13,022 nt of DNA from Salinisphaera sp. UBA6602 (GCA_002433465.1 DJIE01000136.1:1-13022), one strand, 5' to 3'; shown: positions 1 through 7,630, counted from the first letter of the stretch. Program-made: numbers and translations. The notes: a model not told the origin generated them from the sequence alone.

Positions 1-1
1 G

Positions 2-934
2 TTTCATTGCAACGGCTGGTGTTTCGCCTGGACGCTGGCCGCCAAGGCCGGTACCAACGTCTGCCTGCGCCAGGTTGCGGCCGACCCGATCATCGACGCC
101 ATGACCGAACACCGCGTCACCCACTACTGCGGCGCGCCGATCGTGCATTCCATGCTGGTCAACGCCGATGCGCAAAAGCTTGCCGGCATCGACCAGACCG
201 TTTACGGCCTGGTGGCCGGGGCGGCACCGCCGGCGGCGATGATCGAGGGCATGGAGCGTATCGGCTTCAAGCTGACCCATGTGTATGGCCTGACCGAAAC
301 CTATGGTCCGGCCGCGCTCTGTGCCAAGCATGAATCCTGGGACGAGGTCAGCCTGGAGGAGCGTGTGCGCCTGAACGGCCGTCAGGGCGTGCGCTATCCG
401 ACGCAGGCCGCGCTGACCGTCATCGATCAGGACAGCGGCGAAATCGTGCCCCACGACGGCAAGACGATGGGCGAGCTGGTATTCGCCGGCAATATCGTCA
501 TGAAAGGCTATCTAAAGAACCCGTCTGCAACCGAAGAGGCCTTTGCCGGCGGCTGGTACCACACCGGCGATCTCGGCTATATCGAACCGGACGGCTATAT
601 CAAGATCGCCGACCGCGCCAAGGACGTCATCATCTCCGGCGGCGAGAACATCTCCTCGCTGGAGATCGAAAGCGTGCTCTCGCGCCATCCCGCGGTCGCC
701 TCATCTGCGGTGGTCGCCCGACCCGACGAGAAATGGGGCGAGACGCCCTGTGCCTTCATTCAGCTGCGCGATGGTCAAAAGGCCAGCGAAGAAGACATCA
801 TCGCCTACTGCCGCGAGCATATGGCGAAGTTCAAATGCCCCAAGACCGTGGTTTTCGGCCCGCTGCCGACCACCTCGACGGGCAAGGTGCAGAAGTACGA
901 ACTGCGCTCGCAGGCCGGCGAGTTGAACGACTAG
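2..934 (+). CDS. AMP-forming acyl-CoA synthetase, C-terminal part (5' end outside window)
   Basis: The gene enters from the left edge, already open at base 2, and 310 residues are visible. Family members run about 540 residues, so roughly 230 are missing, including the ATP phosphate loop. The enzyme activates a carboxylic acid with ATP to an acyl-adenylate, then makes the CoA thioester. Visible signs of the ANL superfamily are FHCNGWCF at the very start, the adenylate-binding YGLTETYGP (visible residues 95-103), GWYHTGD (184-190, with the ribose-binding Asp190), DRAKD (204-208), GGENIS and the C-terminal catalytic lysine in STGK (Lys295). The FHCNGWCF stretch and overall pattern resemble the medium-chain or methylmercaptopropionate-type synthetases, but substrate cannot be read from this fragment. 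An internal ATG at 101 is not the start, since conserved sequence continues upstream of it. It ends in TAG and converges on the symporter gene 51 bases later. Confidence 0.93.
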   Translation, partial: FHCNGWCFAWTLAAKAGTNVCLRQVAADPIIDAMTEHRVTHYCGAPIVHSMLVNADAQKLAGIDQTVYGLVAGAAPPAAMIEGMERIGFKLTHVYGLTETYGPAALCAKHESWDEVSLEERVRLNGRQGVRYPTQAALTVIDQDSGEIVPHDGKTMGELVFAGNIVMKGYLKNPSATEEAFAGGWYHTGDLGYIEPDGYIKIADRAKDVIISGGENISSLEIESVLSRHPAVASSAVVARPDEKWGETPCAFIQLRDGQKASEEDIIAYCREHMAKFKCPKTVVFGPLPTTSTGKVQKYELRSQAGELND

Positions 935-949
935 CGCCGGGCTGGCGTT

Positions 950-982
950 GCACGCGAACCGGCAGGCCTGTGCCTGGCGTGC
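950..982. terminator. Bulged stem-loop between convergent genes, possible bidirectional terminator
   Basis: GCACGC (950-955) pairs with GCGTGC (977-982), and inside it CAGGC (963-967) pairs with GCCTG (972-976) around the loop CTGT. The left side carries a seven-base bulge. It fills most of the 51-base gap between two converging stop codons, where a shared terminator is expected. There is no T-tract on either side, so it may act only weakly or with Rho. Confidence 0.35.
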
Positions 983-985
983 GCG

Positions 986-2266
986 TTAGCGTTCGATACG
1001 TGCGTTGTAAACGTCTTCGTCGAGCTCGCCTTCGCTCTTGGCCACCAGAATCGTGACCATCAGGTCACCGGCGACGTTAACGCTGGTACGGGCCATGTCG
1101 AGAATACGGTCGATGCCGGCGACGACGCCCACCGCTTCCAGCGGCAGGCCCACCTGGGTGAGCACGATAGACAGCATCACCAGGCCGGCACCGGGCACGC
1201 CGGCCGTGCCGATCGAGGCCAAGGTGCCGGTGAGGATGATCATGCCGTAGTCCACCCAGGACAGATCGATGCCGACGAACTGGGCTACGAACAGTGCCAC
1301 CACGCCTTGATAGAGGGCGGTGCCGTCCATGTTGATGGTTGCACCCACGGGTAATACAAAGCCGGCCACGCCGCGTGAAACGCCGAAATTATCCTGGGCG
1401 CAGCGTAGCGATACCGGCAACGTGCCCGAGGACGAAGCTGAGGAATAGGCCACCACCAGCGCATCGATACTGCCACGGAAATAGCGGATCGGATTGAGCT
1501 TGCCGAGCAATGCGATCAGCCCGGTATAGACCACGAGCACGTGCACCACACAAGCCAGATAGGCCACGCCGATCACCTTCGCCAGTGGCAGCAGAACCTC
1601 GAGGCCGTACTGCCCGGCGACATGGGCGATGAGCCCGAATACACCGAAGGGCGCGAAGGCCATCACGATCTCGGTGAGCTTGTACATCGCCTCGGCAAAG
1701 CTTTCGAACACGCGCGTGAGCGGCGCGCCGCGTTCGCCGACCAGCGTGAGCGATATCGCCAGCCCGATGGCAAACACGATGATCTGCAGAATATTGCCCT
1801 CGGCCAGCGCATCGATCGGATTTTGTGGCACGAGGCCGACCAGTATATCTACCATCGAAGGCGCGTCTTTTGCCTCGACCGGCGACGCGAACGGCAGATC
1901 CAGGCCCAGGCCCGGCTGAAATATCGTCGAGGCGAGCAGGCCGATCGCGATCGCGAAGGCCGTGGTGAACAGGTAGAGCGCGATGGTGCGCAGGCCGATG
2001 CGACCCATTTTCTGTGGATCGCCCATCCCCGTGATGCCGACCACCAGCGTCGAAAACACCAACGGCACGATCAGCATCTTGATTGCGCTGATGAAGATAT
2101 CGCCCAGCGGCTTGAGCAGGCTCGCCTTTTCGCCGAGCAGCCCGCCAACGATCGCACCCAGTACCAACCCCGCGAATATCTGAGCCCAGAGCGGGATGCC
2201 CGGAATGAAGGTGAGCGGCCGGGCCGTGTCGTGGTCGTCGCGGTCGCTAGGGCTGGGCTTGGGCAT
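986..2266 (-). CDS. DAACS-family sodium/proton:dicarboxylate or acidic amino acid symporter
   Basis: An inner-membrane secondary transporter of 426 residues, a normal length for the GltP/DctA/GltPh family. All core elements are present: the serine-rich hairpin 1 motif SSASSSGTLP (275-284), NMDGT in TM7 (312-316), the hairpin 2 loop GTAGVPGAG (353-361), and the TM8 binding signature with Asp386, Asp390, Arg393, Thr394, Asn397 and Asp401. These correspond, with a constant offset of four, to Asp390/394, Arg397, Thr398, Asn401 and Asp405 of archaeal GltPh. The TM8 arginine binds the substrate side-chain carboxylate in known members, which points to glutamate, aspartate or a C4-dicarboxylate and not a neutral amino acid. 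A hydrophilic N-terminus of about 20 residues precedes TM1. It lies 39 bases after the dehydratase on the same strand, so the two are probably co-transcribed. The exact substrate and coupling ion are not shown. Confidence 0.93.
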   Translation of the reverse strand: MPKPSPSDRDDHDTARPLTFIPGIPLWAQIFAGLVLGAIVGGLLGEKASLLKPLGDIFISAIKMLIVPLVFSTLVVGITGMGDPQKMGRIGLRTIALYLFTTAFAIAIGLLASTIFQPGLGLDLPFASPVEAKDAPSMVDILVGLVPQNPIDALAEGNILQIIVFAIGLAISLTLVGERGAPLTRVFESFAEAMYKLTEIVMAFAPFGVFGLIAHVAGQYGLEVLLPLAKVIGVAYLACVVHVLVVYTGLIALLGKLNPIRYFRGSIDALVVAYSSASSSGTLPVSLRCAQDNFGVSRGVAGFVLPVGATINMDGTALYQGVVALFVAQFVGIDLSWVDYGMIILTGTLASIGTAGVPGAGLVMLSIVLTQVGLPLEAVGVVAGIDRILDMARTSVNVAGDLMVTILVAKSEGELDEDVYNARIER

Positions 2267-2305
2267 GGATTTATTCCCCGTGATCGTTTTTCTGGCCGCC
2301 TCGGC

Positions 2306-3253
2306 TTACAACCAGGGCAGGCGGTCGAGATCCACGTTGCCGCCGGTCAGGATCACGCCCACGCGTTGACCGGCGAAACGTTCCGGATGATGCAAGATCG
2401 CCGCCAGGGGCAGGGCGCAGGATGGTTCGATGATGATTTTCATGCGCTGCCAGATCAGGTGCATCGCCTCGACGATCGCCGCCTCTTGCGCAAGGAGGAT
2501 CTCGTCGACGTGGCGCCGCACGATGTCCCAGTTCAGCTCGCCCAGCGAGGCTTTCAGCCCGTCAGCGATGGTATCGGGTGCATCTTCGACCAGCCGCTCG
2601 CCGGCTGCGAGTGAGCGATAGGCATCGTCTGCGTTCGCCGGCTCGGCGGCGAGCAGGCGTGTCGTCGGCGACAGGGCGCGACAGCTCAGCGCGGTGCCCG
2701 CGACCAGGCCGCCACCGCCGATCGGCGCGATCACCATATCCAGACCTTCGACGTCTTCGATCAGCTCTTTCGCACAGGTCCCCTGGCCGGCGATGACCCG
2801 GGCGTCGTCGTAGGGCGGGACGACGTTGGCGCCGCTTTCGGCGACGATCTCGTCCAGGGTCTGCTGGCGGGCGGTATTGCGCGGCGCACAGAACACCACC
2901 GAGCCGCCATAGCCGCGCACCGCCGCAACCTTGGCCCGGGGCGCGGTTTCGGGCATGACCACGGTGCAGTCGATGCCACGGCAGGCGGCCGCGCGTGCCA
3001 GGGCCATGCCGTGATTGCCGCTCGAATGGGTGGCCACGCCGCGACGGGCATCGGTTTCATCCAGGCCGAACACGGCGTTGACCGCGCCACGCGATTTGAA
3101 TGCGCCGGCTTTCTGGAAGTTCTCGCACTTGAAGAACAGCGTCGCGCCAGTCATCGCATCGAAGGTCGCACTGGTGAGTATCGGTGTGCGATGAATCCAG
3201 GGGGCGATGCGCTCCTGTGCGCGGCAAACGTCGTCGTAGTCCGGTAAGTGCAT
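2306..3253 (-). CDS. PLP-dependent serine/threonine dehydratase, serine racemase-like
   Basis: A 315-residue fold-type II PLP enzyme. The Schiff-base lysine is Lys53 in AGAFKSRGA, the substrate loop is SSGNHG (77-82), the glycine-rich phosphate-binding loop is GGGG (179-182), and LTGGNVDL near the C-terminus provides the pyridine-nitrogen contact. There is no C-terminal regulatory (ACT-like) domain as in biosynthetic threonine deaminase IlvA. EPANADD (from Glu204) reproduces the metal-binding set of serine racemase (Glu204, Ala208, Asp210, as in human Glu210/Ala214/Asp216). Enzymes of this group deaminate L-serine, L-threonine or threo-3-hydroxyaspartate to a 2-oxo acid plus ammonia, and some racemise serine. 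The acidic-substrate symporter directly downstream makes hydroxyaspartate or another hydroxylated acidic amino acid an attractive but unproven substrate. The start ATG is preceded by the divergent promoter region shared with mgtE. Confidence 0.88.
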   Translation of the reverse strand: MHLPDYDDVCRAQERIAPWIHRTPILTSATFDAMTGATLFFKCENFQKAGAFKSRGAVNAVFGLDETDARRGVATHSSGNHGMALARAAACRGIDCTVVMPETAPRAKVAAVRGYGGSVVFCAPRNTARQQTLDEIVAESGANVVPPYDDARVIAGQGTCAKELIEDVEGLDMVIAPIGGGGLVAGTALSCRALSPTTRLLAAEPANADDAYRSLAAGERLVEDAPDTIADGLKASLGELNWDIVRRHVDEILLAQEAAIVEAMHLIWQRMKIIIEPSCALPLAAILHHPERFAGQRVGVILTGGNVDLDRLPWL

Positions 3254-3432
3254 GGCGCGCTCGTGGTTTTAAACACCATGCATAGTGCCCGAGGCCGGTT
3301 GCACAAGGGAAACATCGCTGCCTCGGCACTAGGCGCGCGCCGCCTGTCGCAAAGCACTTGTATCGCAACGAGTACGCGCCTTAATAATAAGCGATCGTCG
3401 ATAACCGCAGCGCCTGCTGTACCGAGGTTTGC
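3254..3432. promoter_or_regulatory. Divergent promoter region between dehydratase and mgtE
   Basis: This 179-base gap separates two start codons pointing away from each other, so it must hold both promoters. The clearest element is an AT-rich island, TTAATAATAA (3381-3390), in otherwise GC-rich DNA. It offers AATAAT (3383-3388) as a -10 for mgtE and TATTAT read on the minus strand as a -10 for the dehydratase, although neither has a convincing -35. TTGTAT at 3358-3363 is a weak -35 candidate. TCGCAA occurs twice, 16 bases apart (3347 and 3363). GAGG at 3423-3426 is a reasonable ribosome site for mgtE. Confidence 0.5.
3283..3331. repeat. Spaced 12-bp inverted repeat in the dehydratase leader/divergent region
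   Basis: TAGTGCCCGAGGC (3283-3295) and GCCTCGGCACTA (3320-3331) are inverted copies, identical over 12 bases apart from one extra C in the left arm. They are separated by 24 bases. If the region is transcribed toward the dehydratase, the arms form a long hairpin ending about 30 bases before its start codon. As DNA they could be two half-operators about three and a half helical turns apart. No T-tract follows, so a simple terminator is unlikely. Confidence 0.6.
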
Positions 3433-4629
3433 ATGGCCGAATCCCAGTCTCCGGAACCTGCTCGTGAAACGATCGACGGTCAGAGCCCGGCACAGGCGGC
3501 ACAAACGCTCGGTCGGTTGCCGCCCGAGCAGATCGAAACGCTGCTTGGGCAGATGCCCCACGACGAGGCGATGGCCGTGGCCGCGCAGCTGCCCGGCGTA
3601 GCCGCCGCCCTGGCGGGTGACGAGGCCAGCGAACAGGCGACCGAGGCGGCCGCGGCCGAAATCGATGCAACCATCGACGAGTTGCTGGCCGCTGCGCCGG
3701 CCGTGCTCGATTCCAGCAAGACCGCGGCCGAGGCGGTGGCGTTTTTGGTTCAAAGCCAGGCGGTCGCACAGATCACGTATATCTTCGTCGTCGACGACGA
3801 GAAACTGGTCGGGGTCGTGGGCATGCGCGATATCGTGCTCGCCAAGCCCGGCCAGCCGTTATCCGAGATCATGGTGAAAGAGCCGTTCGCGTTCAAAAGC
3901 GGCACCGGCGTGGATGCGGCCGTGCGTGCTGCGCTGGCGCGCCACTATCCGGTTTATCCGGTGGTCGATGACCAGGGCCGTCTGCTGGGCTGTGTACGGG
4001 GCTGGCAGCTGTTCCAGCGCGTGGTCGTGGAAGTCACCGCACAGGCGGGCGCCCAGGTCGGTGTCTCGCGCGAAGAACAGGTCAATACCTCCATCCTTGC
4101 GGCGTTTCGCATGCGCCATCCCTGGCTGCAGGTGAATCTGCTGACCGCGTTCGCGGCGGCTTTCGTCGTCAGCATGTTCGAAGACACCATCACCCAGATC
4201 GTCGCGCTGGCGGCATTTTTGCCGGTGCTGGCAGGCCAGAGCGGTAATACCGGCTGCCAGGCACTGGCCATCACCCTGCGCGGCCTCACGCTCGGCCAGC
4301 TCGATGAATATCCCGTACGCAAGCTGTTGCGCAAGGAGATATTGCTGGGTGCGCTCAATGGTGTGGTGGTGGGGATCGTCGCCGGCGTCGCGATGTGGCT
4401 GTATGCGTCTTACTCGGGCGAGCCGAACGCGATCATGCTGGGCCTCGTAATCCTGGTCGCCATGGTCGGCGCCTGTACCGGCAGCGGCATATTCGGGGTG
4501 GTCGTGCCGCTCACGCTCAAGCGCGTGGGGGCCGATCCGGCCATGGCCAGCAGTATCTTTCTGACCACGTTCACCGATATCCTCGGCATGGGTTTGATGC
4601 TGTTTCTTGCGAGCTCGATTCTCTTGTGA
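3433..4629 (+). CDS. mgtE: MgtE-family magnesium channel/transporter with short N-domain
   Basis: A 398-residue inner-membrane Mg2+ channel. Order of parts: a reduced MgtE N-domain helical repeat (about 17-88, with LGRLPPEQIETLLGQMP), two CBS modules (about 90-145 and 146-200) that sense cytosolic Mg2+ in known members, a connecting helix, and a transmembrane domain from about 230. The signature PVLAGQSGNTGCQ (264-276) and Asp382 in TTFTDILG match the pore region, the latter aligning with the Mg2+-coordinating Asp432 of Thermus MgtE. The protein is about 50 residues shorter than typical 450-residue members, the loss lying in the N-domain, so gating may differ. The ATG at 3433 has GAGG seven bases upstream. 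Its TGA overlaps the GTG of the next gene in GTGA, implying translational coupling to the DUF427 gene. Confidence 0.92.
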   Translation: MAESQSPEPARETIDGQSPAQAAQTLGRLPPEQIETLLGQMPHDEAMAVAAQLPGVAAALAGDEASEQATEAAAAEIDATIDELLAAAPAVLDSSKTAAEAVAFLVQSQAVAQITYIFVVDDEKLVGVVGMRDIVLAKPGQPLSEIMVKEPFAFKSGTGVDAAVRAALARHYPVYPVVDDQGRLLGCVRGWQLFQRVVVEVTAQAGAQVGVSREEQVNTSILAAFRMRHPWLQVNLLTAFAAAFVVSMFEDTITQIVALAAFLPVLAGQSGNTGCQALAITLRGLTLGQLDEYPVRKLLRKEILLGALNGVVVGIVAGVAMWLYASYSGEPNAIMLGLVILVAMVGACTGSGIFGVVVPLTLKRVGADPAMASSIFLTTFTDILGMGLMLFLASSILL

Positions 4630-5171
4630 CCGCTACCAACGACGACGACGGCCTCGGCTGGCACTACCGTGGAAATGAGCGTCCACCGTTTGCCATCGAA
4701 CCCGGGCCGGGCCAGGAATCGGTATGGGACTATCCGCGCCCGCCGGTGCTCGTGGCCTGCGACAGGCGTATCGAAGTGCGCCTGGGCGCGCGTGTCATTG
4801 CCAGCACCCGGGCGGCGTTTCGCATACTCGAAACCGCCGGTGCGCCGACTTATTACCTGCCGCCCGAGGCCGTGGATTTCGATGCGCTGATCGCGGTCGA
4901 TGCCCAGAGTTTCTGCGAATGGAAGGGCATCGCGCGTTACTGGGACGTCACCGACGGTAAACGCCGGGTCGCGCGCGCCGCCTGGAGCTATCCCGACGCG
5001 GGCGATCGTTTTGCCGCCATTGCCGGCTGTATCGCGTTCTACTGCGATCGGCTCGACTGCCGCATTGACGGTGTACGGGCCTTCCCGCAGCCGGGGGGCT
5101 TCTATGGCGGGTGGGTTACGCCCGACGTTGTCGGGCCATTCAAGGGTGAACCGGGTACGCGCGACTGGTAG
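4626..5171 (+). CDS. DUF427 domain protein, translationally coupled to mgtE
   Basis: A 181-residue soluble protein of unknown function. The core matches DUF427: RPPVLVACDRRIEVRLG (38-54), ETAGAPTYYLPPEAV (69-83), CEWKGIARYWDV (97-108), AWSYPDA (119-125) and a conserved tail, GGFYGGWVTPDVVGPFKG (157-174). I chose GTG at 4626 as start because it overlaps the mgtE stop by four bases and sits just upstream of the first family-like sequence. An in-frame ATG at 4395 would overlap mgtE by over 230 bases and encode non-family sequence. No strong ribosome site precedes the GTG, as expected if ribosomes reinitiate after mgtE. No signal peptide or membrane segment is seen. DUF427 proteins have no settled biochemical role that I can state, and a link to magnesium is inferred only from coupling. 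Confidence 0.85.
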   Translation: MTATNDDDGLGWHYRGNERPPFAIEPGPGQESVWDYPRPPVLVACDRRIEVRLGARVIASTRAAFRILETAGAPTYYLPPEAVDFDALIAVDAQSFCEWKGIARYWDVTDGKRRVARAAWSYPDAGDRFAAIAGCIAFYCDRLDCRIDGVRAFPQPGGFYGGWVTPDVVGPFKGEPGTRDW

Positions 5172-5219
5172 CCGCAGCCCGTTGTCACGCCGTCACCCGG
5201 CAATGGCAGGCCGTCGCCA

Positions 5220-7319
5220 CTAGCTGACGCTTGCATGCCCTTTTATCGGCACGACCTTGCTGTGCCGGGCGTTTTGTAACAGCGCGGCGTAAGCATCGGC
5301 CGCGACCGCCGGGCTGAACAGATAGCCCTGTATCTGATCGCATTGCATCTGCTGCAGGCTTACGAGCTGGCTTTCATGTTCAACGCCCTCGGCGACCACG
5401 CTGAGATTCATTGCATGGGCAAGATGGATCATGGCGTCGACGATCATCGCGGCGTGTTTGCCACCGGATACGAGTCCGTTGATAAAGCTGCGATCGATCT
5501 TGAGCTGGTCGACCGGCAGGTCGCGCAGGTAGGACATGCTCGACAGGCCGGTGCCGAAGTCATCGAGTGCGAGGCGGATTCCGCATGCGCGCAGTCCCTG
5601 TAAGGTTTGTAGCGTGCGGCCCAGTTCGGTAATCGCAGCCGTTTCGGTTATTTCGCAGATGAGGTCGTCGCTGCACAGGCCGAATTCGTCCAAGGTGCCC
5701 AGCAGCACATCGGCCAGACCCGTATTGCGCAGACACATCGCCGAAAGGTTGAAGGCAACCGGCGGCACGATGTGCCCGGCCTGGCGCCAGCCCCGGATAT
5801 CGCAGCAAACCTGTCGAAGCATGCTCATCTGCAGTTCGTCAATCTGGTTCGATCGCTCGGCAACCCGAATGAACTCTGCCGGAGAGATCGTGCCGCGTGA
5901 GGGGTGATGCCACCGCGCCAGCGCCTCGCAGCCAATCAACTGGCGGGTTTCGACATCGTATTTCGGCTGGTAATGGGGGCGTATCTCGCCGGACGCGATC
6001 GCCGCACTCAGTTCGTTTCGGATGACGAACTCGTGCTCCAGTCCGGCAGTTTGCTCGACGGCGAAGAACGCATAGCGGCCTTTGCCGGCCTGTTTGGCGC
6101 TATGTAGCGCAATATCCGCGGACTTCATCAATGCCGGCGCCGAGCGGCCGTCGATGGGGTAGCGCGCCACGCCGAGACTCGCGCTCAAACGCGCCCGGTT
6201 TGCGCCGACCGAACCCACCGCGTCGAGTAATTGCTCGCACATGGCCTCCAGCGCCTCATCGGTCTGGGTGGAGACCGCAACCAGCGAAAATTCGTCGCTG
6301 CCCATGCGTACGGCCGTGTCCTGGTCTCGAATGCTTCCGTGGAGGGCCAGGCCGACCCGACGCAGGATATCGTCGCCCTGGTCGTGACCGAGGTTGTCGT
6401 TGAGCTGCTTGAAATTGTCCAAATCGAGCGCGATCAAGGCAAAAGCGCGCCCGCTGCGCGCGGCGTGTTCGATGGCCAGGTTCAATCGCTCGCGTAGTAA
6501 CACCCGATTGCCGAGATTGGTCAGCGAATCGTGCCGGTTGGCATGGCGAAGCTGATCGCTGACCCGCTCGAGGGCTGCCATATGCTGCGCTGTGCGGTTT
6601 TGCAGGCCCCGATCCAGCGCGCCTGCAATCAGTGCGCAGGCCAGCAACAGCACCGCTGTAGTGGCCGTGAGCAACGCCAGCCAAGGTGTGCTGATCGCGG
6701 TGACGGCACCACACACGCTGCCGATCGGAAACTGGGCGGCCTGCATGGCCGCGTAGTGCATGCCTGCGATCGCGCCCCCCAGCGCCAGGGCCGCAAGAAG
6801 CCTGTCCGTGTAGCCGCCACGATAGCGACTGAAGGCGATATGCAGCGCGGCATAACAGGCCGCCAGGACAACGCCAATGGACACACAGACCCAGAACGGG
6901 TCGTATGAGATCGTCGGCTGCATATCCATCGCGGCCATGCCGGTGTAGTGCATGCCCACGATGGCCGTACTGATAAATACAGTGCCACCCAGGTGATGGC
7001 GCTTCAGCAGCTTGGGTGCCGTGGCAACGCGAAGCCCGAGAACTGACCCCAGTACGGCGAGCAGCCACGAAACGGCGGTCAGATCGACGCGATAACCCAT
7101 TTCGATGGGCAGGTCGAAAGCGAGCATGCCTACAAAATGCATGGCCCAGATGCCGCTGCCTAGGCTGAGCGCGCCGGCCAGCAGCCAGCCCCAGGCAGTC
7201 GAACCCTGGGCCGCCCGGATACGGCCGACCAGATCGAAAGCCGTATAAGCGGCGATCACGCCGATCGAGATCGACACAACGACAAGTACTGGATCGTGGG
7301 TGCCGGTAAGCAATGTCAT
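5220..7319 (-). CDS. MHYT-GGDEF-EAL membrane cyclic-di-GMP signalling protein
   Basis: A 699-residue protein for cyclic-di-GMP turnover. Residues 1-235 form an integral membrane MHYT sensor of about seven helices with three family motifs, MHFVGM (60-65), MHYTGM (123-128) and MHYAAM (187-192). The motif is proposed to bind a metal such as copper and sense O2, CO or NO. The GGDEF domain (about 258-420) has GSDEF (340-344) in place of GGDEF, so cyclase activity is doubtful. The product-inhibition site RDQD (331-334) keeps its usual five-residue spacing. The EAL domain (about 432-685) looks catalytically complete: EAL (465-467), Glu556 in EITET, DDFGTG (586-591), Lys607, Glu644 and Gln664. The likely net activity is cyclic-di-GMP hydrolysis, perhaps modulated by GTP or c-di-GMP at the GGDEF domain. 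It stands alone behind a 322-base upstream gap and converges with the DUF427 gene. Confidence 0.94.
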   Translation of the reverse strand: MTLLTGTHDPVLVVVSISIGVIAAYTAFDLVGRIRAAQGSTAWGWLLAGALSLGSGIWAMHFVGMLAFDLPIEMGYRVDLTAVSWLLAVLGSVLGLRVATAPKLLKRHHLGGTVFISTAIVGMHYTGMAAMDMQPTISYDPFWVCVSIGVVLAACYAALHIAFSRYRGGYTDRLLAALALGGAIAGMHYAAMQAAQFPIGSVCGAVTAISTPWLALLTATTAVLLLACALIAGALDRGLQNRTAQHMAALERVSDQLRHANRHDSLTNLGNRVLLRERLNLAIEHAARSGRAFALIALDLDNFKQLNDNLGHDQGDDILRRVGLALHGSIRDQDTAVRMGSDEFSLVAVSTQTDEALEAMCEQLLDAVGSVGANRARLSASLGVARYPIDGRSAPALMKSADIALHSAKQAGKGRYAFFAVEQTAGLEHEFVIRNELSAAIASGEIRPHYQPKYDVETRQLIGCEALARWHHPSRGTISPAEFIRVAERSNQIDELQMSMLRQVCCDIRGWRQAGHIVPPVAFNLSAMCLRNTGLADVLLGTLDEFGLCSDDLICEITETAAITELGRTLQTLQGLRACGIRLALDDFGTGLSSMSYLRDLPVDQLKIDRSFINGLVSGGKHAAMIVDAMIHLAHAMNLSVVAEGVEHESQLVSLQQMQCDQIQGYLFSPAVAADAYAALLQNARHSKVVPIKGHASVS

Positions 7320-7355
7320 GCAGAGTCCTGGAGTCGGGCGCCGTACCGCTTCTGG

Positions 7356-7397
7356 CGGCGCTCATCTGCCGACTTATCGGCCGAGCACCGTTTTTTT
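7356..7397 (+). terminator. Terminator-like hairpin with T7 tail, plus strand, no matching gene
   Basis: Read on the plus strand, CGG (7356-7358) pairs with CCG (7388-7390), GCTC (7360-7363) with GAGC (7383-7386) and GCCGA (7368-7372) with TCGGC (7377-7381) around the loop CTTA. Seven T residues (7391-7397) follow directly. This is intrinsic-terminator architecture despite internal mismatches. No plus-strand gene ends nearby; the last one stops at 5171. Confidence 0.45.
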
Positions 7398-7601
7398 GAA
7401 GCGACGGTAAATACGCGACAACCCCGGTCGTTGGATGTCACTCAGGCAAGCAGGGAAGGCGGCGTGAGCTCAGGCCTGTATCGACACGGACTCAGACACC
7501 GGGATCGGCTATTCAGGCCGCGGCGCGCTGAGCAGACTGCGGCACAGCGAGTGGCGAACAGGCCGCTTTGGCCGCGTTTTGGGGCACTGCATGGCGGCGA
7601 A

Positions 7602-7630
7602 ACGGCCGACGGCTTCGGGCCGCCGGCCGT
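7602..7630 (-). terminator. GC-rich stem-loop downstream of the SDR gene
   Basis: ACGGCCGACGGC (7602-7613) and GCCGCCGGCCGT (7619-7630) form a 12-base-pair stem around a five-base loop. The single A-C mismatch on the plus strand becomes a G-U pair in minus-strand RNA, giving an unbroken stem in the direction of SDR transcription. It begins 11 bases after the SDR stop. Only three U residues follow it, so it is a probable but weak terminator. Confidence 0.55.

Noticed and set aside
1541..2614. A 357-codon plus-strand open frame opposite the symporter and dehydratase
   Set aside because: The translation is full of Arg, Gln, Asp and His with no recognisable fold and spans two well-supported minus-strand genes. 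It is typical antisense shadow of membrane-protein codons.
4395..4625. Upstream ATG in the DUF427 frame as an alternative start
   Set aside because: It would overlap mgtE by more than 230 bases, and the added residues are a shadow of the mgtE membrane domain, unlike any DUF427 N-terminus.
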